Shown here: piece after piece, positions 15,885 to 24,500 of the stretch
How positions within the stretch are numbered: the first letter of the stretch is position 1
Layout of the letters: every line of letters begins with the position of its first letter
From: Clostridia bacterium
Lineage (GTDB): Bacteria; Bacillota; Clostridia; Christensenellales; CAG-138
Length of the DNA stretch: 61,842 nucleotides
Reading direction: 5' to 3'
Assembly (NCBI GenBank): GCA_017525875.1
Contig: JAFXSG010000047.1
Coordinates: 1-61,842 of the forward strand
Position numbers and translations under genes: made by a program
Notes under the pieces: model-generated
Seen by the model: the letters and a program-made list of their open reading frames with translations, nothing else
Databases searched by the model: none
What the model was told of the DNA's origin: nothing

Positions 15885-16384
15885 TCCGCCGGTTTTTCCT
15901 TTTCGTCATCGAGATTTTTGAAGAAATCCCTGCCTTTTTTCGTCAGCACCAGGCTGATGAAGAGCAGTATCCCGCCGATGGTGACGCAGCTGTCCGCAAA
16001 GTTGAAGATCGGGAAATCGATAAAATCGAACGCGATAAAATCCCTCACGAAGCCGAGAAATACCCGGTCGAAGAGGTTGCCCGCCGCGCCGGCGAGGATC
16101 ATAAGCAGCCCGAGGCGCATCGGCAGAGGCATTTTCTTCCCCGTTTTGATCAGGAAAAAGATGATGGCGGCGCATGCGAGCGCGGTCACGATCGAAAGAA
16201 ACAGCGTACCGTTTTTGAACATGCCCCAGGCCATGCCGGTATTCTCGGCGTATTCGAAGCGCAGTAAATGTGGGATGAAGTCCATCCTGCCGCCTGTTTC
16301 GGCGAGCACTCCGCAGATGACGCGCTTTGTTATCAGATCCGTCGCGAAAAGACAGGCGAATATCAGCAAAGACGAAAATAGCAT
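15881..16384 (-). CDS. lspA: Lipoprotein signal peptidase (signal peptidase II)
   Basis: LspA (167 residues) is a four-helix inner-membrane aspartyl protease that cleaves prolipoproteins after lipidation. The catalytic aspartates lie in GNLFDRV (about residue 107) and FNFADSCVT (about 131), and YAENTGMAWG is the conserved second segment. Substrates in this window would include the RCC1 lipoprotein at 2256. It is first in its operon, with a promoter at 16427-16455. Confidence 0.96.
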   Translation of the reverse strand: MLFSSLLIFACLFATDLITKRVICGVLAETGGRMDFIPHLLRFEYAENTGMAWGMFKNGTLFLSIVTALACAAIIFFLIKTGKKMPLPMRLGLLMILAGAAGNLFDRVFLGFVRDFIAFDFIDFPIFNFADSCVTIGGILLFISLVLTKKGRDFFKNLDDEKEKPAE

Positions 16385-16426
16385 TGTTGCTCCTTTTGCG
16401 GCAGAGCCGCCTTTTATCTCATTTTA

Positions 16427-16455
16427 ATAATACTATAAAACCACGCGGATTGCAA
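16427..16455 (-). promoter_or_regulatory. lspA operon promoter
   Basis: On the minus strand TTGCAA (16455-16450) and TATTAT (16432-16427) have a 17-base spacer. It is divergent from the promoter at 16490-16518. Confidence 0.65.
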
Positions 16456-16489
16456 TCTCAATTATATTCGAAGTTTTTTCGCGGGACTA

Positions 16490-16518
16490 TTGCAAATTGC
16501 GTGCTGTTTTGATATACT
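16490..16518 (+). promoter_or_regulatory. Promoter of the Na/Pi cotransporter gene
   Basis: TTGCAA (16490-16495) and TATACT (16513-16518) have a 17-base spacer, giving a leader of about 70 bases. Confidence 0.7.
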
Positions 16519-16593
16519 ACGGTATGGTAGAAATTATCATGGGTAGTTGTGCGCGGCACAGAGCTCCCGGGGTGGGAGCAAAAGGAGAAGAAT

Positions 16594-18210
16594 ATGACGA
16601 TAGCTAATTGGACGGGTATAGCCGGCGGCCTCGCGCTGTTTCTGTACGGTATCCGGCTGATGGGCCAGGGCATCGAGCATCTTGCCGGTGCAAAACTTAA
16701 AAACATTCTTGAAAAGCTGACAAGGAACCGCTTTGTGGGTCTTCTGGTCGGCGTTTTTATTACGGCGATAATCCAGTCCAGCAACGCCACTTCCGCAATG
16801 ACGGTCGGTTTCGTAAATGCGGGACTGATGGAGTTCACGAGGGCTTCCGGCGTGATCGTCGGCGCGAACATCGGTACGACCGTCACCGGCCTTCTGATCG
16901 CGCTCAACATGAGCCGCATCGCGTCGATCATCGCTTTTATCGGCGTCGTCGCCATCGTGTTCTTCAAGCGGAAGACCGTCAACAACGTGGGCAGCATCTT
17001 CGCGGGGCTCGGCATCCTGTTTATCGGCATGAACCTGATGAAGGACAACATGACGCCGCTCGCGCAGGAAGCGTATTTTACCAAAACGCTCCTGAGCTTT
17101 GAGAACAAGATCCTGCTCGCGGTGCTCGTGGGCATGATCTTCACCGCCCTTGCACAGAGCGTTTCCGCTTCCGTAGGTATCCTTCAGGCTATGGCGCTCG
17201 CCGGGGCCGTGACGGACCTCGACCAGGTCGTGTTCCTGATCCTCGGCATGAACATCGGGGCGTGCATCGCCGCCGTCACCGCGGCGCTTCACGGCACCAA
17301 GGACGCGAAGCGCACCGCCGCTATCCACGTTATGTTCAACGTGTTCGCGGGCCTGATCTGGGGCCTCGGCTGGAAGCTGCTGCCGCTCGAAAGCTGGATG
17401 AAATCGCTCTCGCCGAACCTCGTTCAGCAGATCGCATACGTCAACATCATCGAAAAGCTGGTCGGCGCGGTCGTGATCTTCCCGCTGCTGCCTCTGCTTG
17501 AAAAGCTCACCCGCGTTATCTTTCCCGGTGAGGACAAGCCTAACGAGCGCAACATGCTGCTGCATATCAACAGCAGCGATATCGGTACCATTTCGATCGC
17601 TGTCGCCCAGGCCGAAGCGGAGGTCAGGCGTATGTACGAGCTTGCCAAGACCAATCTGGACCTTTCCTGCCGCCTGCTGACGGAGAAGGATCCCAAACGG
17701 GCGGACCTCGATATCATCACCGAAAACGAAGAGACCATAGACTATCTGAACCACGCGATAACCGACGCGCTGATCCGTATCAGCGGCGCGTGCGCGCTCG
17801 GTCCGCATGAGGCTGCGCTGATCGACGGCATGCACCACGTCATCTGCGACTATGAGCGCATCGGCGACCATGCTGACAACATCGCCGGCTATGTCCGCCA
17901 CTGCATGGATCAGGGCCTGCATTTTTCCGACGCGGCCAGGCGCGAGATCACGGAGCTGACCGGGAAGGTCACTGTATTTGTGGAAGAGGCGGAAAAGTAC
18001 TACATCAACGATTCCGAACGCAGCATCGAGGAGCTCGAAGCGATCGAGGACAGCGTTGACAACGACGTCGACAACATGCAGGAATCGCATATCCGCCGCA
18101 TGGAGACCGGCGAATGCCGCGGTGAGATCGGCATGCTCTATATCGAGATCCTGACCGACCTCGAGCGTGTTGCGGACCATGCGCTCAACATCGCGCAGGC
18201 GCAGAAGTAA
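16594..18210 (+). CDS. Na/Pi cotransporter family protein with PhoU-like C-terminus
   Basis: This 538-residue NptA-type protein imports phosphate with sodium. Two inverted Na/Pi repeat units carry the QSS-type motifs IIQSSNATSAMTVGF (about 64-78) and ALAQSVSASVGILQA (about 187-201). The C-terminal 190 residues are helical and PhoU-like (HHVICDYERIGDHADNIA and ILTDLERVADHALNIA). ATG 16594 follows AAAGGAG. Regulation by phosphate is likely but no Pho box was recognised. A terminator follows at 18240. Confidence 0.93.
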   Translation: MTIANWTGIAGGLALFLYGIRLMGQGIEHLAGAKLKNILEKLTRNRFVGLLVGVFITAIIQSSNATSAMTVGFVNAGLMEFTRASGVIVGANIGTTVTGLLIALNMSRIASIIAFIGVVAIVFFKRKTVNNVGSIFAGLGILFIGMNLMKDNMTPLAQEAYFTKTLLSFENKILLAVLVGMIFTALAQSVSASVGILQAMALAGAVTDLDQVVFLILGMNIGACIAAVTAALHGTKDAKRTAAIHVMFNVFAGLIWGLGWKLLPLESWMKSLSPNLVQQIAYVNIIEKLVGAVVIFPLLPLLEKLTRVIFPGEDKPNERNMLLHINSSDIGTISIAVAQAEAEVRRMYELAKTNLDLSCRLLTEKDPKRADLDIITENEETIDYLNHAITDALIRISGACALGPHEAALIDGMHHVICDYERIGDHADNIAGYVRHCMDQGLHFSDAARREITELTGKVTVFVEEAEKYYINDSERSIEELEAIEDSVDNDVDNMQESHIRRMETGECRGEIGMLYIEILTDLERVADHALNIAQAQK

Positions 18211-18239
18211 CGCATAATTGAGTTTTGTTTTGATAAAAC

Positions 18240-18274
18240 CAAAACGGGAACGGCGGCGCCGTCCCCGTTTTTCG
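18240..18274. terminator. Bidirectional terminator
   Basis: AAACGGGAACGGC-GGC-GCCGTCCCCGTTTTT forms a strong hairpin with T5 on the plus strand. On the minus strand the tail is GGTTTTGG with more T further on, suiting the convergent small ORF. Confidence 0.8.
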
Positions 18275-18288
18275 ATGCCGAAGCAGGG

Positions 18289-18441
18289 TCAGATAAGCTT
18301 TTTCATGCTGTTCATCACGTGCTTCCCGTCCCGCTTCATGCGCTTCGGCACGTCCGGGTACATCATGGAGACCGCCGCAGCGGCCGCCGCCATCCCGAGC
18401 GCCATGCCGGTCGTAAAGCCAAATACCTTCATTTCCGTCAC
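18289..18441 (-). CDS. Small Gly/Ala/Met-rich membrane protein
   Basis: The frame encodes a 50-residue protein from GTG 18441, or 47 residues from ATG 18432 (MKVFGFTTGMALGMAAAAAA...). It has one short Gly/Ala/Met-rich membrane helix, then VSMMYPDVPKRMKRDGKHV and a basic amphipathic tail. This resembles small YtxH-like proteins of clostridia, whose role is unclear. GGAAGG lies 5 bases before the GTG, which slightly favours that start. The frame is convergent with the Na/Pi gene and shares its terminator. Confidence 0.6.
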   Translation of the reverse strand: MTEMKVFGFTTGMALGMAAAAAAVSMMYPDVPKRMKRDGKHVMNSMKKLI

Positions 18442-18662
18442 GTTTTCCTTCCGGAAAAGCCTCCTTTCCCGAGATTTCCGCAGCGTTTCGGCAACGCTTT
18501 CCGGCGGTTTTATTCTGCCCGGAAAAGCGGCCGGCGATACGCACTCCGAAACGGTTCAAAAGCGTATAGATCAGCCATTTGCGCTAAAATCGTCGATTCT
18601 TTCGTCCTGTACAAATAACCGTACTTATACGAACATTATTTTGAAAACGCACGCCCCCGTGA
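18442..18662 (-). other. Upstream region of the small membrane protein
   Basis: This stretch of over 200 bases has no gene on either strand. It contains an AGCGTT-TCGGC-AACGCT hairpin (about 18482-18498) and GC-rich pairing near 18500-18535, so it may be a structured leader of the small ORF. No clear minus-strand promoter was found. Confidence 0.35.
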
Positions 18663-18691
18663 TTGAAACGGGGGCTTTGCTGTGGTATAAT
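18663..18691 (+). promoter_or_regulatory. Nitroreductase-ispG promoter
   Basis: TTGAAA (18663-18668) and TATAAT (18686-18691) have a 17-base spacer. The -35 box lies in the loop and arm of a CCCCCGT...ACGGGGG hairpin (18654-18674). Confidence 0.75.
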
Positions 18692-18737
18692 ATGAATGAA
18701 AAATCCGGCCCGATCGGGCGGAAAGGGCATGTAAAAA

Positions 18738-19295
18738 ATGGAAAACACAGTTCTTGATACCATTCTCGCGCGTTCCAGCATCCGCGCCTACACCGGCGAA
18801 CCTTTGACCCGTGAGCAGCTCGCCGCGCTCAAAGCCGCCGCGCTTGCCTCCCCCACCGCCATGAACAGGCAGGATCAGCGTTTCGTTTTCATCACCGACA
18901 GCGAGATCATCGACCAGATCGACAAGGCGGTCTTCGCCATGTTAATAAAGAAAGAAGACAAGGCCATGATCGAGCGCATCTGGCAGCGCGGCGGCAAAAC
19001 GCTGTATAACGCGCCGCTGCTCGTATGCATCTTCGCAAAGCCCGCGCATTTCGCCGGAGTCGACGCGGGTATCGCGGTCCAGGATATCGCGCTGACCGCA
19101 AAGAGCCTCGGGCTCGACAGCTGCATCCTCGGCATGCCTGCGATGGCGTTCGCGCCGGATAACGGCTATGACCTTGTTTCCTTCCTCGGCGTACCGGACG
19201 GCATGGAGTTTATGATCGCGATCGCCGTCGGTCACCGCGCGATGGACAAAGCGCCGCATGAAGTGAACGAAGCGCACATCATCGAAGTAAAGTAA
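18738..19295 (+). CDS. Nitroreductase-family flavoprotein
   Basis: This 185-residue FMN-dependent oxidoreductase of the nitroreductase fold has the FMN-phosphate motif ARSSIRAYTGEPLTREQL (residues 11-28), SPTAMNRQDQRF (about 38-49), and the second-half AGVDAGIAVQDIALTAKSLG. Such enzymes reduce nitro compounds, quinones or flavins with NAD(P)H; the substrate is not predictable. It is followed 31 bases later by ispG, so both probably share the promoter at 18663. Confidence 0.9.
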   Translation: MENTVLDTILARSSIRAYTGEPLTREQLAALKAAALASPTAMNRQDQRFVFITDSEIIDQIDKAVFAMLIKKEDKAMIERIWQRGGKTLYNAPLLVCIFAKPAHFAGVDAGIAVQDIALTAKSLGLDSCILGMPAMAFAPDNGYDLVSFLGVPDGMEFMIAIAVGHRAMDKAPHEVNEAHIIEVK

Positions 19296-19326
19296 TTCAT
19301 TCCGGCAGCATTCAAGAGGCAGAATC

Positions 19327-20376
19327 ATGAGCAAAAACCGAGTCATGATCGGCTCCGTGCCCATTGGCGGCGGAGCGCCGGTCGCGATCCAATCGATGAC
19401 CAATACCGACACGCGCGACGCGGACGCGACGGTCAGCCAGATCCTCGAACTGGAGGCGGCGGGCTGTGAGATAATCCGCTCCACCGTGTTCGACGAGCGA
19501 TGCCTTGAAGCGCTGCCGAAGATCATCTCCCGCATCCACATCCCGCTCGTTGCGGATATCCATTTCGACTACCGCCTAGCGATCGGCGCGATCAAGGCGG
19601 GCGTCAATAAGGTCCGCATCAATCCCGGCAACATCGGCTCCGAAGCGGGCGTGAGAGAGCTTGCGGCCTGCGCAAAGGCGAACGGGATCCCGATCCGCAT
19701 CGGTGTGAACGGCGGCTCGCTTGAAAAGGACCTTCTCGCAAAATACGGCATCACGGCCGAGGCGATGGTGGAAAGCGGCATCCGCCACGCGGAAATGCTT
19801 GAAAAATACGGGTTTTCGGATATCGTGCTTTCGCTCAAGGCTTCCGATCCCAAGACCGCCGTCGCCGCCTACCGCAGGGCAAACGAGCTCCTCCCCTACC
19901 CGCTGCATCTCGGCGTGACCGAGGCCGGGTTCGGCGAAGCGGCGCTGTTGAAATCCGCGATCGGTATCGGCAGCCTTCTTATGGACGGCATAGGCGACAC
20001 CATACGCGTTTCTATGACGGGCGGGGTCGTGCAGGAGGTCGAAGCCGCGAAGAAGATCCTCGCAGCCGCCGGCGTGAGGAATACGGACGTGCAGATCGTG
20101 AGCTGCCCCACCTGCGGGCGCACGCGGGTCGATCTTGAAAGCATCGTCCGCCGCGTTTCCGCGGAGCTCACAAATAAAGGCGCAAAGCCCATCAAGGTCG
20201 CGGTCATGGGCTGCGCGGTCAATGGCCCCGGCGAAGCGCGCGAAGCGGATATCGGCATCGCGTTCGGCTCCGTCAACGCCGCCGTGTTCGGCCGCGGCGA
20301 GATACTTTACACCGATAAGCTCCCCGGCGTCGTCGACCGTTTCATCGAAGACGCGAAAAAACTCTGTTTTGAATGA
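19327..20376 (+). CDS. ispG: 4-hydroxy-3-methylbut-2-enyl diphosphate synthase
   Basis: IspG (GcpE, 349 residues) is the [4Fe-4S] enzyme that converts methylerythritol cyclodiphosphate to HMBPP in the MEP isoprenoid pathway. VAIQSMTNTDTRDADAT (residues 19-35), VADIHFDYRLA, the cluster-binding SCPTCGRTRVDL (Cys near 260 and 263) and MGCAVNGPGEAREAD (Cys near 296) are all present. Other MEP genes are not in the window. ATG 19327 follows GAGG. The ADP-ribosylglycohydrolase gene begins 16 bases downstream. Confidence 0.97.
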   Translation: MSKNRVMIGSVPIGGGAPVAIQSMTNTDTRDADATVSQILELEAAGCEIIRSTVFDERCLEALPKIISRIHIPLVADIHFDYRLAIGAIKAGVNKVRINPGNIGSEAGVRELAACAKANGIPIRIGVNGGSLEKDLLAKYGITAEAMVESGIRHAEMLEKYGFSDIVLSLKASDPKTAVAAYRRANELLPYPLHLGVTEAGFGEAALLKSAIGIGSLLMDGIGDTIRVSMTGGVVQEVEAAKKILAAAGVRNTDVQIVSCPTCGRTRVDLESIVRRVSAELTNKGAKPIKVAVMGCAVNGPGEAREADIGIAFGSVNAAVFGRGEILYTDKLPGVVDRFIEDAKKLCFE

Positions 20377-20392
20377 TTCACGGAGAATATTA

Positions 20393-21460
20393 ATGGAAAA
20401 AGAAACCGTAAACAAAAAAATAACCGCTTCGCTGATGTGCGGCGCGCTCGGCGACGCGCTGGGCTACGCCGTTGAGTTCATGGATTTTGATACCATTCTC
20501 GAAAGATACGGCAGCCGCGGCATCACGGAGCTTGACCTTGAGGACGGCCTTGCCCGCTTCTCGGACGACACACAGATGACCCTTTTCACCGCGGAGGGCT
20601 ATATCCTCGGCTATCGCCGCGCAACGGAACGCGGGATCGACGCGAGCGTCGATCTCTACATCCACGAGGCGTATCTCTGCTGGCTCAAGACGCAGGGCTA
20701 CCCTGCTGAATCGCTTTGGATGAATTCGAGCAGGCTCGTGGCCATTCCGGAGCTGAATCACTGCCGCGCACCGGGCAATACCTGCCTGTCCGCCCTCGTC
20801 TCCGGCGATATCGGCGCGATAGAAGCCCCGCTCAACAACAGCAAGGGCTGCGGCGGCGTCATGCGCACCGCCCCGCTCGGCTTCGTTCGCCGGTCGGACG
20901 GCAGCAATCCCTTCGGCTCGCCCCTTGTGAACGGCGCAAAGGCCGCGGCGATCACCCACGGGCACCCGATGGGCTATATCCCCGCCGGCATGCTCTCCGA
21001 TATCGTCGATCGCTGCATCTATGAAAACTATGACTCCCTCGAGGAGCTCGTCACGGCCTCGTTCGAGGCGACCGAAGCGCTTTTCGCGGGCTATGAGGGC
21101 ATGGAGCGCTTTGAAGAGATGATCCGCCTTGCGCTCACGCTCGCCGCCGTCCCCGTTGAGGAGGACGAAGGAGTGGAGACCGACGAGGCCGCCATCAGCG
21201 AGATCGGCGAAGGCTGGGTCGGCGATGAAGCGCTCGCGATCGCGATCTACGCCGCGCTCCGCCACAGGGATGACGTCAAGGCCGCTCTGCGCGCCGCGTC
21301 GAACCACAGCGGCGACAGCGACTCCACAGCCGCCATCGCGGGCAACATCCTCGGCGCCTGGCTTGGCGAATACCCCGCCGATTGGGCCGAAAAGCTGGAG
21401 CTTGCGGGCACGATTCGCGAGCTTGCCGATGACATGACCGATATCGCATTTGAGAACTGA
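20393..21460 (+). CDS. ADP-ribosylglycohydrolase family protein
   Basis: The 355-residue protein belongs to the ARH/DraG family, which removes ADP-ribose from proteins, nucleic acids or free ADP-ribosyl compounds using two metal ions. Metal-site motifs are visible: MCGALGDALGYAVEF (about 13-27), RFSDDTQMTLF (about 58-68) and NHSGDSDSTAAIAGNILGA (about 303-321). ATG 20393 is selected because CGGAG lies 8 bases upstream. It follows ispG closely and is ended by a hairpin terminator at 21483. The substrate is unknown; with the NADAR-like gene at 5545 and the TIR gene at 35837 it is one of three ADP-ribose/NAD-linked genes here. Confidence 0.9.
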   Translation: MEKETVNKKITASLMCGALGDALGYAVEFMDFDTILERYGSRGITELDLEDGLARFSDDTQMTLFTAEGYILGYRRATERGIDASVDLYIHEAYLCWLKTQGYPAESLWMNSSRLVAIPELNHCRAPGNTCLSALVSGDIGAIEAPLNNSKGCGGVMRTAPLGFVRRSDGSNPFGSPLVNGAKAAAITHGHPMGYIPAGMLSDIVDRCIYENYDSLEELVTASFEATEALFAGYEGMERFEEMIRLALTLAAVPVEEDEGVETDEAAISEIGEGWVGDEALAIAIYAALRHRDDVKAALRAASNHSGDSDSTAAIAGNILGAWLGEYPADWAEKLELAGTIRELADDMTDIAFEN

Positions 21461-21482
21461 GTTTTCCTTTTCCCCGCCTTTC

Positions 21483-21509
21483 AAGGCGCGCAGATCAGCG
21501 CGCCTTTTC
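21483..21509 (+). terminator. Terminator before polC
   Basis: AAGGCGCGC-AGATCA-GCGCGCCTT is followed by TTC. It lies only 40 bases before the polC start, and no new promoter is evident between them, so readthrough into polC is likely. Confidence 0.7.
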
Positions 21510-21549
21510 GCACCCCGAAAAACTTTTTCAATTTGCCTTTGGGAGAAAT

Positions 21550-24500
21550 ATGAGCTATTTTACCGATAATCCCTATTCCGGGAGCGGGCTGCTGCCCGAC
21601 TCCGCAGCGGGAGTTCAGGACTATATCGACAGCGGCACGATCAGTATCGTTTCCGCCGTTTACCGCCACGATCCTGACAGGGTCGAGGTGCGTATCGATG
21701 CGCGCCGTTTCCTGCTCGAGCGCGAGATCGAGTTCATCACGGACGAGGTCAAAAAGAAGGTCTTCCCCGTGGACGCGACCTGCGTTTTCCGTTTTGCCGA
21801 AGCGATCGGCGACTGCGACGCCAACGTCGAGCTCTCCGCCGAGGCGCTGCGGGAGCTCTGGTGCGAATACTCGCCTCAGCTCGAGCCCATCCTGCGCCGC
21901 TGCCGCATGGAGCGCCACGGCAACGAGTTCGTAGTGTTCGCTCCGCCGCGCTATATCCTCGCCCTGACACAGACCACGGCGGGCGATTTCCGCGCCCACC
22001 TCGACAGCGTCTATTCATGGGTCGCGGCGATCCGCATCGTTGCGGACGACAGCCTTGCGGACGGCATGGACGGCGCGGAGCCCATAGTCAAGCGCGACTG
22101 GGGCGTGGGCCGCAGCGTGGGCATCTCGCGCAAGACCCAGCGCAAAAATATCCGCCATCTTTCGCCCGCGGACATCATCTACGGCAAGGAGATACTGAAG
22201 CCGGAGCTCGTGCGCATGGCGGACCTGACCGACCGCTCCGGGCATATCTCCGTGCGCGGCGAGCTGCTTTCCATGGAGAGCTTCGTTTCGAAAAAGCGCC
22301 GCACGAACGTGCTCACGCTGACCGTGACGGACAAGACGAACACGGTCATCGTGAAGTTGTTCCCGGACGAGCTGACCGCCTCGCGAACGATGAACCTTTT
22401 GAAAAAAGCACAGGAGGAACCCTGCGAGCTGCTGATCCGCGGCAATTTCCGCTTTGACAGTTACCAGCGCGATTACTGCCTTTTTGCGGACGACATCAAC
22501 CGCTACCCCAAGGAGATCCGCGCCGATACTGCGGCGGACAAGCGCGTAGAGCTCCACCTGCACACCCAGATGAGCGCGATGGACGCGACGACGAAGCTCG
22601 CTGAGGTCGTGGAGCGCGCGGCGAAATGGGGGCATAAGGCGATCGCTGTGACCGATCACGGCGTGGTCCATTCCTTCCCGGAGGCGCGCAAGGCCGCAAA
22701 GGAGTTCGGCATCAAGGTCATCTTCGGCTGTGAGGGTTATCTCGTTGCGGACAGCGTTTCCCGCCCTGTCGGCGACGCGGATTCCTACTGCGCGATCGCG
22801 CTGACGAGCTACGGCACTGGCGTGCACTCGAGGATATTCGATATCGCCGCGATCCGCTTCACGAAGGACGGGGACAAGGCCGCCTTCCGCACCGCCGTCA
22901 ATCCCGGTGTGCCTCAGCCCATAAAGACCGCGGCGCTGACCGGCTACGGGGACGAGGAGATCGACGGGGCGCCGATCCTTTCGGAAGCGGTGAGATCGCT
23001 CTCCGATTTTGTCGGGTCGAGCCTGATCGTCGTTCACGACCGTGAAACGCTCGCTATCCTTCATCTGCTCCTCGGTTCGTCCTGCCCGCTCGGAAAAAAC
23101 TGCGTGCTCTCCTCGATGCTGATGCAGTACCTCCGCCGCGACCTTAAGGCGGAAGCGAGGCAGATGCCTGAGCTTTCCGCGCCGGACGCAGCCCGCTGGA
23201 CGGCCGTCAGGATGCGTGAACTGCTGGATCTCAACGAGAAGGCCGGCGTACACACGCTGCCCGTCGTTGACGCGCTGGAGCACGAGCCCGAAAAGCGCAG
23301 GAGCAACCATATCATCATCCTCGCGGCGAGCGAGCCCGGCCTCAAGAACCTGTATAAGCTCGTTTCGTATTCAAACCTCGATCATTTTTACAAGACTCCG
23401 CGCATCCCGAGGAGCCTGCTGAACATCCACAGGGAGGGACTGATCCTCGGCTCCGCATGCGAAGCGGGCGAGCTGTTCCGCGCGATGGTGAACGGCGCGG
23501 ACGAAGATGAGCTGCTGCAGATCGCTTCCTACTACGATTATCTCGAGATCCAGCCCATCGGCAACAACGCGTTCCTCATCCGCGAGGGCATCGCGAAGGA
23601 CGAGGAGGCGCTCCGCGATTACAACCGCCGCATCGTTGAACTCGGCGACAAGCTCGGTAAGCCGGTCGTCGCGACGGGCGACGTGCATTTCCTCGAACCC
23701 GAGGACGCTGTCTTCCGCGCGATCCTCATGAGCGCGTCCAACTATAAGGACGCCGCGATCCAGCCGCCGCTGTATTTCAGGACGACCGACGATATGCTGG
23801 AGGAATTCAGCTATCTCGGTGAAGAGAAGGCCTTTGAGGTGGTCGTTGAAAACACGAACAAGATCGCGGACATGTGCCCGCAGCTGCGCCCGTTCCTCGA
23901 CGACAAGCAGACCTACGCACCGGAACTGCCCGGCGCGAAAGAGGAGCTGACCCGGCTTTCGCTCACGAAGGCGCACGAACTCTACGGCGAAGTGCTGCCC
24001 GACGTGGTGCAGAAGAGGCTGGACAAGGAGTTTGCCTCCATCATCGGCAACGGCTACTCCTCGCTCTATATGGTGGCGCAGAAGCTCGTTTCCAAATCTC
24101 TGAGCGACGGGTACCTCGTCGGCTCCCGAGGTTCGGTCGGTTCCAGCTTCGTGGCGTATCTTTCCGGCATCACGGAGGTCAACGCCCTCCCCGCGCACTA
24201 CCGCTGCCCGAACTGCAAATACTCCGAATTCCCCGCCGTGGGCGACAAGTCGCGCTGCGGCATCGACCTGCCCGAAAAGAACTGCCCCGTCTGCGGCACG
24301 CCTCTGCGGCGCGACGGCTACGAGATCCCGTTCGAGACCTTCCTCGGCTTCAAGGGCGACAAGACCCCCGATATCGACCTCAACTTCTCCGGCGAATACC
24401 AGCCCGTGGCGCACAAGTTCACGGAGGTCATGTTCGGCGAGGGGCACGCCTTCCGCGCCGGCACGATCTCCGGCCTGCAGGAAAAGACAGCCTACGGCTA

